DNA of 64,000 nucleotides, from assembly GCA_047967505.1 (NCBI GenBank), contig CM106540.1; one strand, 5' to 3'. The DNA comes from Dipteris shenzhenensis. Its lineage: Eukaryota > Polypodiophyta > Polypodiopsida > Gleicheniales. Positions 21,226-32,853 of this stretch are shown here, piece by piece (within the stretch, counting starts at the first letter, position 1; each line of letters starts with the position of its first letter). The notes under the pieces are model-generated. The model was not told the DNA's origin. It did not search any database and was given only the letters and a program-made list of their open reading frames with translations. The translations under genes were made by a program, and so were the position numbers.

Positions 21226-21819
21226 TGTTGGCGTGTGACCCTCATGGGGGGGCTTGATTTTACATTGTGATTAGTTGGAGGGTCCTTTGGACCCTAGAGC
21301 TTGGATTGGACATGGCAATCCTGTGTCTTGGAGAATGCTTGCAGTTCGTGGCTTAATCTAATTGGAGGGATACTCTTGCAAAGATGATTGGCCGTTCCAC
21401 ATGTTATTTGGCTCATGGTGCACGTGTTTGATTTCATGGACGTGGAAGCTATTGCATGGACTCCACATGGCGGTTCACTAGTAAACACAACGATGCATGG
21501 CGGTGCTCAACTTTTCTACAAAACTCCATCATGTCTCTTTGTCGAGGCTTTCAACCTGTGTAGGGTTGCGTCTTGCAACTGCATGTATGGGTCTTCTAGA
21601 GTCCATTAGTTGAGTCACTCAAACCTATTTTGTAAGCGCAACAATCCACAACAATGGCGAGCTTGTGTGTCAGTTTGAATAGCCTAAGTCTTTGATAATA
21701 AAGGAGCTTTTTGCTTTCTCTTCGTGCATTTTGGATCTGTCAGCTTTGTAATTCATTGCAATCAATATTTTATGAGAGCTCCTATGGTTTGATATTCAAA
21801 GTTAATCTAATTTCCAATA
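21226..21819 (+). repeat. 3' LTR of gag-only element
   Basis: Starts TGTTGGCGTGTGACCCTCAT and ends TTTCCAATA (terminal CA decayed to TA). Copy of 19,324-19,939 with a ~15-bp deletion near 21,525. Confidence 0.88.
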
Positions 21820-24132
21820 GACACCTATCGTATTATAGTGTGCCCTTTTGTAGACATTATATTTAGCTCCCTTATGGAGGTTTATTGTACTTGCCCATTG
21901 TAATGCAATCCATGTTCTTTTCATTCCAAAAAAGAAAATTTTATGTAAGAAGATTTCTTTTTCTTTAGTACAAAATCAATAGAAATATTGCTTTGAGAGT
22001 ATAAGTTTCCTATCTAAATTAGGTGGAAAAAGCACAAGCACCGTTCTCATAAGATTAAGTAAAACCATAATCTTTTTGGGAGAGTGGTACCCGTGATATA
22101 CTTTTTGGGGATGGGACCATCTTGGGGTGTAAAGAGGGTGAACTTTTTGCAAGTGGAAGGCCCCTTTAGGTGGGAGAGGGAAGCACCCATTTGGGGACCA
22201 TCAAAGTCTAAGGAGATGTACTTTTTTTAACTCATATGGGGATCACGGAACCCTCTATAAGCCTTGTTAGTTCTTAATCCATTTTGCTAATCCACTCCTT
22301 ACGAGGCCTTTTTGAGTCAAAATTTTCCCTAATGTCATTCCTTTTTTAAAAAATTAAGGAATTAGATTTATTGAAGAACATGGTGGTTGCTTGGAAACAA
22401 TTGCTAGAAAATTTGAGATGGGTAAGGAAGCCATGAGTAAGGGGAGATGCTATAAAAGATAATTTATGGTAAAGCATGGCAAGGACTAGCTAGGAATGTG
22501 CGTTTGCCTATCTAATTAAACATCCACATATATGGTGTGTATATGTTTGGTGGTAGAAGCAATTGGGTAAATTTGGAAAAAGTACTCATTTGGGAGTATG
22601 AGATTGCTAGCTTGGAAGATTCTACAAAGCTGGATCCTCGTATTAGAGTCAAAATAATAAGATAATTGACACTTTTGGTTGTAGGCAATTATGCTTTGTC
22701 ACTAGGAGGCTATGGAATCTTATTGGGAAGGTGATGGCTACTACTTATGTCCTATCTTGAAGTTTTACCTTTTGGCTTTGTTTTCAATAAAATAATAGGG
22801 GACCCTTTTTTATTTAAAAAAGATAACTTATCATGGTCTTGCCATTGTCAAAGGCATCGGTTGACTAGAACAATAATCTCAATCATCGCATTGGCTAGCC
22901 TTCTAAAGGAAAATTGCAACCTCCTTTGGCTATTGGAAGCTATCATCCTTGAACTAAGTTGTCTAAGCACATGAAGTTGAGCGGTTGCTTTCAAGCTTCA
23001 TGAATTGATGTAGCAAAGGTTGGCACCTCCTCCTTGTGCCTTTGACTAAATAGGAAAAGGGAGAGATGTGGACAACCCCTCTTTTCATTGTGTTAACATT
23101 TGGTGGAGGCACACCACGTCACATTTTGATCAAAGATGGTGATGATTCAATCATCCATATGCTACCATCTCACTTTTTGCAATCAATTCTAATAGGATCG
23201 ATATTAAATGCTTTAAATTATGAGCGAGGCTAGGGAGACTTTCTATTCTGCAACTCTGTTGATCCATTGGCCTAGAGTCAACAACAACATTGACATTACA
23301 TTAATGGAGAAAGTTCTAGAGTCAACCTTTTCGACTCAAAAAATGGTGAGAGGGTGGCAACAAATGGCGAGCAAGAAACCTTCCCTCAAACGCGCCTTCC
23401 CATTCCTTGTCCGTGTCTTGCTGAACAAGCAACCCTTGGATAAGGAAAGAGTGAGATGAAGGAACAAAGCAAGCTAAGGGGTGTATGAGCCTTGATTTTA
23501 TAGCATACAAGGCCTATTTTTCTTTCAAGGGCATAGAATTGGAATAAATCACACAAAAGCCAAAAAGCATTGAAGACAAAGGCAATAACATCAATCACAT
23601 AGAAGAACACAAATGTCAAGGGGAGCCGTAGCATAGAATCTAAGTTATTGAGTTGTCAACCTCATCACTTGACCATTTATGGCTCCCTACTCAACAAAAA
23701 AATAAAAGTCCTATAGCAAGGAGTGTACTAGTTGTGGAGAAAAGGAAGAGGGGTAAAAAGGAAGAGATCAAGGGGACTAGGGTGGGTGGGCACATGGTGA
23801 GGATAGCCCTCTCATCAAAGATGGGCTCCCCTCATTACTGTACCCCTTCCCCTTTCGTAACATTACATCAATTTGCGCCCCCCCCCAGGCTCAAAAATTT
23901 ATATGAAAGGTGAAAGAGCTACCCTTGTTCGTTTGTGCGTGTGCAAGGGAAAATTCGTGCCTTTATTATACGTTAATTGAGGTTAGGTAACCAAATGGCC
24001 CATCAATGGCTTAGATTTATTCCCATCCAAATAATTGGCTTACATAGCATACCGTAATCAAGCCAAACAAAATAAGATGGGCCTACTAATAGCTAAACTA
24101 ATCAAATGATGGATATGTGACTATGTGTGTGT

Positions 24133-24185
<53 letters not shown>

Positions 24186-24830
24186 GAGAAAGAGGACGAA
24201 CAAAAAAAGTGATGTCTACACTCACCATTACCTTGGATGAATCTTTATATTAAACGCAAAAAATGCACAGTCGAAATATTACGTGCGTAACCCTTGTAGG
24301 AGGCTCTTTCTTGGAAGGCAACGGGTCAAGAAAAGACGACCACAACTCTTGGCCTCATGTGAAGACTCTTTGGCTTGACAGAGATGTGCTAACCTACTGG
24401 GATTTGGTATTGGATTGTGAGATATGAAAATTTAGATAAATTGACTACACTATGCAAAGGCTCTCAAGGCTCAAACAAAAAAACAAACTGAAAGCACAAC
24501 ACTAACATTTAGCTTTAACTTTGAGATCTTTCTAAACGTGTGTTGCATGCATGACAAGTCATGTCCTTTCCATCTTAGAAATCGATTCAACATCACCCAC
24601 ATCAAACCCCCAAAAATAAACAAAACTATGAAAATTCTACAGTAAAGTACTATAGACCTGCATTCTTTCTATAGGTCTGGCACAAAGCCCAATGGATTCA
24701 CCCAAACACCTTTGACATTCAGCACAGATTTTAGTCTTACTGAGCATATAACGGGGCTAAAACAAAATTAGCAAAAAAATAAAGACAGTGAGGAGCACCG
24801 AACAGCAGGACAGATTAGCTCACCAGTGGC
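21820..24830. other. Gene-poor stretch before the helicase
   Basis: No supported gene; short frames near 22,747, 23,220 and 23,386 lack recognisable domains and overlap on opposite strands. A long (AC)n tract with an (AT)n end occupies about 24,134-24,185. The last 300-400 bp should include the helicase 3' UTR (minus strand), but no clear AATAAA was identified there. Confidence 0.55.
24134..24185 (+). repeat. (AC)n/(AT)n microsatellite
   Basis: About 44 bp of pure AC dinucleotide followed by 'atatatata'. Confidence 0.95.
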
Positions 24831-26723
24831 TCACTCCTGCAAGGAGTTCGATGAGGAGTGATACTTGCCACTTGGCTTGAGTTTAGAAGCCTCGCGCTGA
24901 GCCAATTCCCATGGTACAGGACACTTGCTTTGCATCAGCACCTGCTTTAAGTCATAGAACACCTTACTATCTGCAAGTGTGAGGAACGTTGTTGCAACGC
25001 CACTCTTTCCAGCTCGCCCAGTACGACCTATTCGATGGATGTACATCTGGATATCAAATGGCATGTCATAGTTGATCACATGTTCAATGTCTGGTATATC
25101 AATCCCACGTGCAGCCACATTTGTGGCAATTAAGCAATTGAATTGATTTGTTCGAAAACCCTTCAAACTTATCTGACGTTGCTCTTGGGTCTTACCTCCA
25201 TGAAGGGTTGTGACTCGAGAATAACCCAAATTGCCAAGTTGTCTTGCCAGAGATTCAGCAGCCTTTATTGTGTTGACAAACACCAAAATTGAGGTCTTGT
25301 CTCCGAGCTTCTGTAGCAAGAAATGTAATCTGTCAAGTCTCTGGGTCTCTTTCATCATGATAACATGCTGAGTGATCATGTGGGAAGCCTTGCCTGGGGT
25401 ACCAATCGTTACAACCACCGGATTTCTCAAAAATCTGCGTGCCAAACGTTCTAATGTTGGAGGCATAGTTGCACTGAACATGCACGTTGTTCGGCATATA
25501 TCCTTACAATCAGGAGGAAGCTCATTCCCCATTTCAGGCTTCAAATTGCTTAAGGGTATGTGCTGTAGAACTCCCACAACCTGTGGCTCAAAATCCATGT
25601 CAATCATTCGATCTGCTTCATCCAACACTACATAATTACATTGATTCAACACTGCATGTCTCCTCTCCAAACAATCAAGCAATCGTCCTGGTGTGCCTAT
25701 GACAATCTCACAACCCTGGCATAGCTTAAACCCTTGTTCTTCAATGGAAAGCCCTCCCACAACTGAAACAACACGAATATTACCTGGCAAGAAGCGTGCA
25801 AATTTGCGAGTTTCGTCCTCGATCTGTTGAGCCAGCTCCCTTGTGGGTGCCATGACGAGTGCATAGGGTCCTTCTGCCTCATTCTCGTCTGTCATGGGTG
25901 GCATCGTTGAGATGTACATCAACATGGGCAACACAAACGCAGCCGTCTTACCAGAACCAGTCTCTGCAATGGCAATCATGTCTCTTTGCTCAAGGGCAAT
26001 CGGTATGGCAGCCATTTGAATGGGTGAAGGTTTCTCGAAGCCAGCTTTGTACACCGACTTAACTAACTCCGGACTGAGGTTCCCCTCCTCCCAATTTCTC
26101 ATTGGCCGTGGAACTGTGATCGGTGAGCTTTTGTAAGAAATGTTGAAATCCTCTCGGAAGATTCGCCAGTCTCTTTCTGTCATCTCTTCCTTTTTCTTGT
26201 GTGCCCAATGACCACCCTGTTGAGTCTTCTCTGCGAGCTTCTTCTGTTCCCTTCTATCTATTCCTGCACGAAAACCTCGTCCGAAGAGAAGTTGTGCTTC
26301 ATGTGGATTTCCATACAATGGATCCTTCTCCACTGAAGTGTCCTCACAGCTGTCCCAATCAAAACAAAACCTGAATTTCTCGCTAGGTTTAACCAACCGT
26401 CTCTTTGCCTCCTTTGCTCCGAGGTAGCATTCCTCCTGCTCATCCCTCTGGTCTCTCTGCTTGCGTTCCTCAGCCCGTCCGTGATCTCGCTTGCGTTCTC
26501 TCTCTATATGGTCAGTTCGTCGTAATTGAGGCTCAGATTGTGGATGCGCTTTACGCTTCAGTTTGAATTCTACGGTGCGATCGACATGGAGCTTGCCATC
26601 ATTTTCAACACTGGCGATGTGCTCGCCACAAAACTGGAGAGCAAGGTGTTGTCTGTGTGCTTTGGAAAGAAAGACAGGCCTTGTGTGCGAAGCTCTTTCA
26701 TTGTTGTCCATCAACATACGCAC
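24831..26723 (-). CDS. DEAD-box pre-mRNA splicing helicase, PRP28/DDX23 (plant RH21) type
   Basis: 630-aa single-exon frame with no internal lesion. Residues 1-200 are charged and Arg/Lys/Glu-rich and begin with the family signature '[15 protein letters not shown]'. The helicase core follows: Q motif 'GFEKPSPIQ' (228-236), motif I AETGSGKT (253-260), Ia PTRELAQQ (293-300), Ib TPGR (344-347), II DEAD (368-371), III SAT (417-419), IV LVFVNT (480-485), V '[11 protein letters not shown]' (533-543) and VI '[10 protein letters not shown]' (563-572). '[11 protein letters not shown]' just before the Q motif is typical of PRP28-type helicases. In known members this nuclear ATPase removes U1 snRNP from the 5' splice site so U6 can pair, at the pre-B to B transition. 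The N-terminus is shorter than in human DDX23 but the core is complete. The start at 26,723 precedes the conserved PVFLSKA block. A decayed gypsy element begins about 145 bp upstream. The only convincing host gene here. Confidence 0.93.
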   Translation of the reverse strand: MRMLMDNNERASHTRPVFLSKAHRQHLALQFCGEHIASVENDGKLHVDRTVEFKLKRKAHPQSEPQLRRTDHIERERKRDHGRAEERKQRDQRDEQEECYLGAKEAKRRLVKPSEKFRFCFDWDSCEDTSVEKDPLYGNPHEAQLLFGRGFRAGIDRREQKKLAEKTQQGGHWAHKKKEEMTERDWRIFREDFNISYKSSPITVPRPMRNWEEGNLSPELVKSVYKAGFEKPSPIQMAAIPIALEQRDMIAIAETGSGKTAAFVLPMLMYISTMPPMTDENEAEGPYALVMAPTRELAQQIEDETRKFARFLPGNIRVVSVVGGLSIEEQGFKLCQGCEIVIGTPGRLLDCLERRHAVLNQCNYVVLDEADRMIDMDFEPQVVGVLQHIPLSNLKPEMGNELPPDCKDICRTTCMFSATMPPTLERLARRFLRNPVVVTIGTPGKASHMITQHVIMMKETQRLDRLHFLLQKLGDKTSILVFVNTIKAAESLARQLGNLGYSRVTTLHGGKTQEQRQISLKGFRTNQFNCLIATNVAARGIDIPDIEHVINYDMPFDIQMYIHRIGRTGRAGKSGVATTFLTLADSKVFYDLKQVLMQSKCPVPWELAQREASKLKPSGKYHSSSNSLQE

Positions 26724-26789
26724 TGTTTACGGTAGGCAGCCTTAGGGAAGTTTGGGTTTCTTGAGCCAGTTGTCAAATCAAAGGCGTGT

Positions 26790-26809
26790 AAAAGCGTAGA
26801 TACGCTTTT
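26790..26809. promoter_or_regulatory. Short perfect inverted repeat upstream of the helicase
   Basis: 'aaaagcgta' (26,790-26,798), 'ga', 'tacgctttt' (26,801-26,809), 67 bp before the helicase ATG. It could be a stem in the 5' leader or a protein-binding palindrome; the role is unproven. Confidence 0.35.
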
Positions 26810-26869
26810 CTATGCTTTAAAAGTAAAAAATTATATAACGAGTGCGCACATAAGCACCTCAATGTATTC

Positions 26870-28600
26870 GTGTTCTCACACGCATCTTCGTAGTATGCCA
26901 TGTTTACCCACGCGCTAGAGTTGGCCTACTATCAGTTGATATGGCGCTGCGTCCTTAATGAGTTTACGGCCTCTATATTTCTTGAGGTCCTGGCTTAGGG
27001 TAGCCCATTGGCCACGTAGTGGCTGATTTCGGCGGCCCATTCTGGATTGATGTTGAGGAAGAAGAGGGAAGCGTCTGGGAGATCATCTTCTACTCTCTTG
27101 GAGCTTTGCCATTTGGGATCCTCGATAGGTGGTTGGCTAGAACGTGGGTTTTACCCTTACACAGCGACTGTGAAGTCGCGAATTCTAGCAGGATCAACAT
27201 CCACCTAGTGATGCGTCCTGTCATGCAGGGTTTGTTGATTAAGTATAGCAATGCTTGATGGTCCACGAAGAAGACAAACTTGTTAGCTAACAAGTAGTGC
27301 CTGAACTTCTTGACTGCACAGACCATGGCGACACCCTCTCTCTCGGTGGTGGTGTAGTTAACTTCGGCCTCATTTAGTTGACAGCTCGCAAAGTATACCG
27401 AGTAATCCAAATTATGCTCCCCGGGCTGGGGGCTAACACACATCCAATGGCAAAGTTAGAGGCATCAATGTGGACGTGGAATATTAAATTCCAATCGGGA
27501 GACCTCAATACTGGTGCAGTGACTAGAGCTAGCTTGAGGGTTTCAAAGGATGTTTGACATTCTTCGGTCCACTCAAAGGATACTAGCAGCTTGTATAACG
27601 GGCGGGCTATGTTGGCATAGAACAAGATAAATCTCTGGTAATAGCCCGTATGGCCAGTAAATCGTTGGACTCCCTTAGCGTTGGTGGGAGGCAGTAACTC
27701 CAAGATGAGTTTGATTTTATTGTGGTCCATAGAGATTCCATTTTGGGACACTATGTGACCTAGGATGACACTATGCTTGACCCAAAACTGGCACTTAAGG
27801 GGGTTGAGGGATATGCGGTATAAGCGGCACTTCTCGAGGACGACGAGCCTGAGATGCTTTAGGTGGTCATCCCATTTTCGAGTTCACGCAGATATCATCC
27901 AAGAAGCCTTCCACAAAGTCCCTTAGGTACTCCTTGAATACCGTGATCATCATACGTTGGAAGGTAGTCGGGGCATTGGTTAATCCGAATATCATAACCA
28001 TGGCTGCATATACACCCCATTCGGTTGCGAAGGCGGTCTTGTGTTGATCTTGGGGGGCAATTGAGACTTGGTTGTAACCTGAAAATCCATCTAGGAAGCT
28101 ATACACTTCCTTTCTGGCTACCCTTTCTAGAACATGTTCCGTGGGGTCTCGTGGCCGCATTAGCGTTCTTCAAATCCATGCATACTCTGGCATATTTCAG
28201 ATTCATAGGGTAGGGGCGTTGCCATACTGGCCTGACATCATCCATCATGGGGATTGTATGCTGCACTACTACGGCAGGTACTCCTTTCATGTCCGTGTAT
28301 TTCCAGGCCATACAGTCCTTATATTCTCGTAAGAGAGCTATTAATGCATTCTTCTCACTGGGAGTGAGGTCATCGGTAACAAATACAGGTTGTGGGTCCT
28401 GGCCTTCCATGGCTAGATTTACTTCCTTGACCGGGGCCATCATATCCCTGAGAACAACCGTCCTCTCGGGATCTTTTGGCATGTTGGTATAGGATCTTAC
28501 GATCCTGGATAGTATAGGCCTTGTAGTGGGCTGGTACATGCCGTAGGTCTTCTTTATCCTCAATCTCCCTCTCTTTTTCTGCCGAAGCATGTTGAAGCAG
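26870..28600 (-). pseudogene. Ty3/gypsy RT, RNase H and start of integrase
   Basis: Minus-strand pol in several frames. RT: 'HTIPMMDDVRPVWQRPYPMN' (about 28,200-28,260), 'GFSGYNQVSIAPQDQHKTAF', 'FGLTNAPTTFQRMM', and the catalytic 'FLDDICVNSKMG' at about 27,867-27,905. Then 'FTGHTGYYQRFI' and 'FHVHIDASNFAIGCVLA' at the RNase H start, 'LNEAEVNYTTTEREGVAMV', 'VDHQALLYLINKP' and 'GKTHVLANHLSRIPNGKAP'. Past 27,090 the frame shifts into 'DAAPYQLIVGQL' and 'GKHGILRRCV' (about 26,880-26,950), the lead-in to integrase, and is then lost. The integrase core and 3' LTR are missing, so the element is truncated next to the helicase promoter. Non-functional. Confidence 0.88.
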
Positions 28601-30950
28601 TGGAATTTTTGGCCTTAGCCTTGCCTTTGGATATAGGGGATTTGGGATGTGAAGGGGGTTCTTCCTTTGTACTTATAGAGCCGATGGGGGTGGTTACCTT
28701 ACTTACCCTGTTTCCCTAGTTAGAAGAGAACTCGTGGTGGGCAGTTATGGCGCCTACGTAGGTTAGCCAGTGAAGATTTGATTTTACCCTTATTGTTCTC
28801 TTGCTTACCTCTCGGGGTTTGAGCATGTTCAACATCCTTAGGGGAACCACTGGCATCAAACCCTTGAGCTCTGGGGTGGTGATCTGAAACCCTACTCTTT
28901 CTGGGACATCCATGTTGGCTAAGATGTGCATCTAGTTCTGTGAGAATTCTAGCTCCGGGAGAGGTGCATACCAGAAGTCGTCAAACTCCTTCTCATCCTC
29001 TTCCTTGTCATAGGGTTGGAATAGCTTTATGGAGGTGGTTCGAGCGGTGGTGTCAGACTCTGCGACGGCAAAGAGGTGTCTTGACAATGGGTGGGCCTTG
29101 TAGGTGTGCAGGTCCACTCTCATGGTTTGCTCCTCGTGTCGCAACAAGTGGATATTATCATTGCGCCAGTCATGCACGAGCCCAGACATTCGCACAAGAA
29201 GGGCATGCCTAGGATAGCTTCATATCCTGGTTGTCGAGTGAAGTCCATGACCACAAACCTGACAGGGTACGTGAATCCGAACACCTTAATGTTTATGCCA
29301 GTCAACACTCCCAGAGGTTCAGCAGTTCCTCCATCGGCTAGCTTTACTACCATATGGGTGCGGGTTTTCCCCATTTCTCCCAGCATTCCTTGGTGTAGAC
29401 ATTCACTCTAGCTCCCCCATCCAGGATGGCTTCCACCTTCTGGTTTTGGAAGACTATGGGGATAGAGGCGTTCGTGTCATCACCCTCGAAATACTGGACT
29501 AGCTTGTTGATGGGAATCTTGGGTAGGTTTTACCCCTTTTCTAGCATTGATTGGTTGGGCTTAGGGTTGTGGCAAGGGTTGGCAGTAGGAACGGCTTGTT
29601 CATCCAATTGGATAGATCATGCCATAGGATGGGATTTCCTCTTAGCAGAGACGCGATCGGCATTTTCACCTCTATAGATAGGAAGGCAGCCATCCCAGCA
29701 CTGTCACAGGGTTCTGATGAAGTTCTTCCTCCATGGACAACATGTCATCGAAGCTGTACAGGTCTTCTTCGTCTTGGAGGTTATGTAGCACTGGGTCTTC
29801 TTGGAACATCTTCTGCATCAGATCTGGAGCTTCTGACTGCTCCTTGAGGTGTTCCTCTTCCTTCACTCTTTCTCAGACCTTGAGTGATTTCGCTCCTCGG
29901 TGTCCCATCAGGTGGGTTGGATGGATAGTATTTGACTCCCTACTGGCCTTTAGTCGATGCTCGAACTTATCTTAGCAATCACGCACCAAGTTCTGGGCAT
30001 CCTCCTTCAGTGTATTGCTTTTCTAAGGCCGGTCAGGGTAGGTCTCTTTATAGGTGGGTGTAGGTGCCAGGCCCTGAGCCTGCACTGGTTTGTTCACTCT
30101 TGAATCAGGGGTACATCAAGGTCACCCTAGGTGGAAGAATGTTTGGAAGCAGAGTAGGTGGCAAGGCTAGCCGTCTCCTCATTGGACCCATTTTGGATAA
30201 GCACCTGGTTGAAACCATCACCTACTCGAATGACCTTCTTGGAACGAGTTAGAGGTTGTAGAGGAATCTCGGGACCGGGTGATGGGGATACGTTACCCTT
30301 CCTTGTGAGCTTCCTTATGGCCTTGCCTAGTGCCTTGGCTTGCATCCTTGTAATGACTTGTAGTGGCACTGTCACATGGCCTTGTTCAATGCTAAGCAAA
30401 TTGAGACTGGTGCAGTGGTTGGTCTTCTCGTGGGACAGTCATGGAATAGATGCTCCGTTCCACATCCCGCACACAAAGGGGCGAGGTTGGTTGTGGTTGG
30501 GGCGGTGGGCGTACGATCCCTCTATGGATAGTCCTTCAAGAAGTGTGGGCCTTGGCATTGAAATAGGACACCGGTGGGTTTGAAGTGCCTTGGTAGGGGA
30601 ATTCAGTTGCTCTATGGGGGCCTTGGCATGTATAACATTGGAGTGGGGGTCTTTGAGCAATTGAGCTTAGCTCTCTCACTTGCGTTTACGGGGGCAGTCT
30701 GGAATACGAGGACTTGTTGATCCTCTGGTGGGAGATAGTGAGTCAGGGCTCCACTCCCTTCCTCGTAGGGGTAATAATCATCATGAGGTCCATGATAAGA
30801 TGTGTTTCCTCCCAGTCGTTAGGCAACTCTTCAACCAACACTTGATTGATTGGGGCGATGCGAGGTCTCGGGGGTTGTGGACCTAGTATTGGTGGTGGCA
30901 GCAGAGTTGGCTGAGCTCGGGGTACTAGCTAGAGCTAGCCACAGGGCCAC
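28601..30950 (-). pseudogene. Ty3/gypsy protease and linker region
   Basis: Aspartic protease: 'VEAILDGGARVNVYTKECW' at about 29,390-29,440, with DGG in place of the usual D(S/T)G, then 'VVKLADGGTAEPLGVL' and 'GYEAILGMPFLCE', the flap and closing parts of retropepsin-like domains. Upstream an acidic 'LHNLQDEEDLYSFDDMLSME' block (about 29,700-29,800) and a basic 'ITRMQAKALGKAIRKLTRKG' block (about 30,280-30,350) lie in separate frames and are linker sequence of unknown function. Several stops. Position between gag and RT is as expected. Confidence 0.7.
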
Positions 30951-32643
30951 CTTACGAGATCTGGGGGTTGGGTGGTGCTGTTAGGGCCAATGAGGGTCGC
31001 ATTTGATACATGGGTTGGGGAAAGGACCTCGAAAATCGATATTGGGAGGTATCATGGTTTCCCCACCTATGGCAGTGTGTACAATAGAGTGCCGGCCTTG
31101 CCCTTAGGCAGGGGCACTCATTGGAGGGGTGGTTGCCATTACAAACCCCACACCAAATGTTGCCTCTTTGTGGAAACAAGTGGGGGTCGCTCGGCGCCTC
31201 TTGGAGGTTCCTATTCTCCATTGCTGACCTAGCTGCTCCAACAGGTTGGAGGCTAGCTCACTCACATCCAAGCTTTTAGGCTCATTAGCCTCCTTCTTGC
31301 TTGACTCTACACTCGAGGACCTAACCGATGGGGTTATTTCGGAGGGGGCCGAGGCCTTGTCTGAAACCACTTTGTCCATCATATTGCCACATATACGGAT
31401 GGCCACCTTGCTACATAAATCAAAGGGGGTGGGGTTCATCACCATGAGGTGGTCATGCAGCTTTGTGTCTACTAACCCGATAAGGAAGCGAGGCAATAGT
31501 TGTTTGTCGCTCATCTGCTCATAGGGTTCATAGTGGGCATTGAGGTGCTTAATCCTCACAATGTAATCCCTTAGGGATTCTTTGTCATTTTGTTTTACCC
31601 CATACAATTGGTTGATTAGGATCCATTTATAGCTGCTGGGGGAAATTCCCACAATAAAAGCCCTTCTCAATGTCTCCCAGTTGATCTTTTCCTCTGGCTG
31701 AGAGCCCTATACCATTGACCTGCCTTGTCGTCCAGGCTAAGGCCGAATGCATTGGCCATCTCAAGGTCACCTGGTGCACCAAAGGCTTCACGAATTTGCT
31801 CGAATCATTCCACGTGGGAGACTAGGTCTCCTTCTCTGAGGAACTTGGTCATTAGCTTGGAAATGGCTATGGGATGGCTTCTTGAGGGATTTGCCATCCC
31901 TGTAGGGAACACTGGGGCGGGTGGAGGTGGGCGTTCAACAAAACATGCATTGCCTCATCAGTCAACACCATTTGAGCAGCTAGCGGAGGTGGTGTGGCTG
32001 TGGGCCTGATAGGTCGCAGGGCTGGCCTTCCAGGTGGTGGTGTCCATATAGTTGATGGTGTCGGCATTGGGACAGAAGTACCCATGCCTGCGTTCACTGG
32101 TGCAAGCGGTATAAACGGGAAGGGGTGGACTCTCGGAGGCGACGGGTCCTGGGACATGGTAATGTTGGTTCCATGCAGCGGTCGGTAGGGTGGGAATTAT
32201 AGTGCCCCATAGTTGATGAAGGCTGGTGGGGCCGGGGTTGGTAGAGGGTCATAAGACATTCCACCTTGGAAGTTGTTAGTATCCCCTCGACTTAGGTCTT
32301 GTCTACGGAGTTCCCTCATCCATGGATCTTTGTCATCCATGTTCTCCCACTGGAGGGGTCTGGCATAGGTGGGGGAACCTGGATCAACAAAGCTAGTTTC
32401 TGTCCTGGTCTGGGACTCAGGAACTGTGTCTGCTGCTGGCCGTCCCTTCCTGCGGACATGCTGGCAAAGGGGTTCTCCATGTCCGCCGACTCTGTTCGTC
32501 CTAAGCAGTCGAACATGTTAGAGAACGTACCTCTAAGCCTGGATTCAACCGAAGGTGTAGAAGAGTTGGGAGAGGCTACACTCGTGAAGGGGGCTTCCGA
32601 TGCCCTTGGACCTAAGGGGTCTTGCATCACTCCCTAGTTCATC
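30951..32643 (-). pseudogene. Ty3/gypsy gag remnant
   Basis: Minus-strand gag. A Pro/Ser-rich N-terminus starts near 32,643 with a TAG two codons after the first Met. The retrotransposon-gag domain is at about 31,104-31,870: 'TKFLREGDLVSHVE', 'LSLDDKAGQWYRAL', then 'QLYGVKQNDKESLRDYIVRI' and 'QMSDKQLLPRFLIGL'. It ends with zinc-knuckle-like Cys/His clusters 'CGVCNGNHPSNEC' and 'CTHCHRWGNHDTSQY' (last Cys lost) at about 31,050-31,160. Frames are broken near 32,160, 31,690 and 31,220. Gag-protease-RT-RH order runs continuously to 26,870, so this is one decayed element. Confidence 0.8.
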
Positions 32644-32699
32644 TTAGAGCAAACCAGGGCTTAGCTGTAATGACTGTGCATTTAATGGCATCCAAAGAT

Positions 32700-32853
32700 A
32701 TGAGTACAAGGTACAACAGGGCCCCCCTTTATAGGTATAGGTTTGGCCACATTGTGCTTATGGGATGGTTGTCCTAGGATGCACGTGGCAATATTAGGCC
32801 ATCCTACTAAAAGTACTACTATGTACAAAGCCATTTAAGGCTTTGTACATAGT
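32700..32853 (-). repeat. Probable 5' LTR portion of the minus gypsy element
   Basis: Upstream of gag, the minus strand has a TATA-like 'CCTATAAAGGGGGG' at about 32,725-32,738. At 32,818-32,853 there is a perfect inverted repeat 'actatgtacaaagcc' - atttaa - 'ggctttgtacatagt'. Palindromic TGTACAAAGCC-type ends are common at LTR starts. The LTR ends and PBS are not clear. Confidence 0.4.

Larger units (their letters stand above)
19324..21819 (+). mobile_element. Gag-only LTR retrotransposon (TR-GAG-like, copia-related)
   Basis: A compact 2.5-kb element: 5' LTR (19,324-19,939), PBS, gag, polypurine tract and 3' LTR (21,226-21,819). The flanking pentamers 'gacat' (19,319-19,323) and 'gacac' (21,820-21,824) look like a TSD with one change. 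The internal region (about 1.29 kb) carries only a decayed copia-type gag; protease, integrase, RT and RNase H are absent, with the frame ending near where the protease would begin. Such non-autonomous elements are known as TR-GAGs and depend on pol from an autonomous relative. Confidence 0.8.

Noticed and set aside
24700-24830. Poly(A) tail or TSD marking the helicase as a processed retrocopy
   Set aside because: No T-run on the plus strand downstream of the stop and no flanking direct repeat were found.
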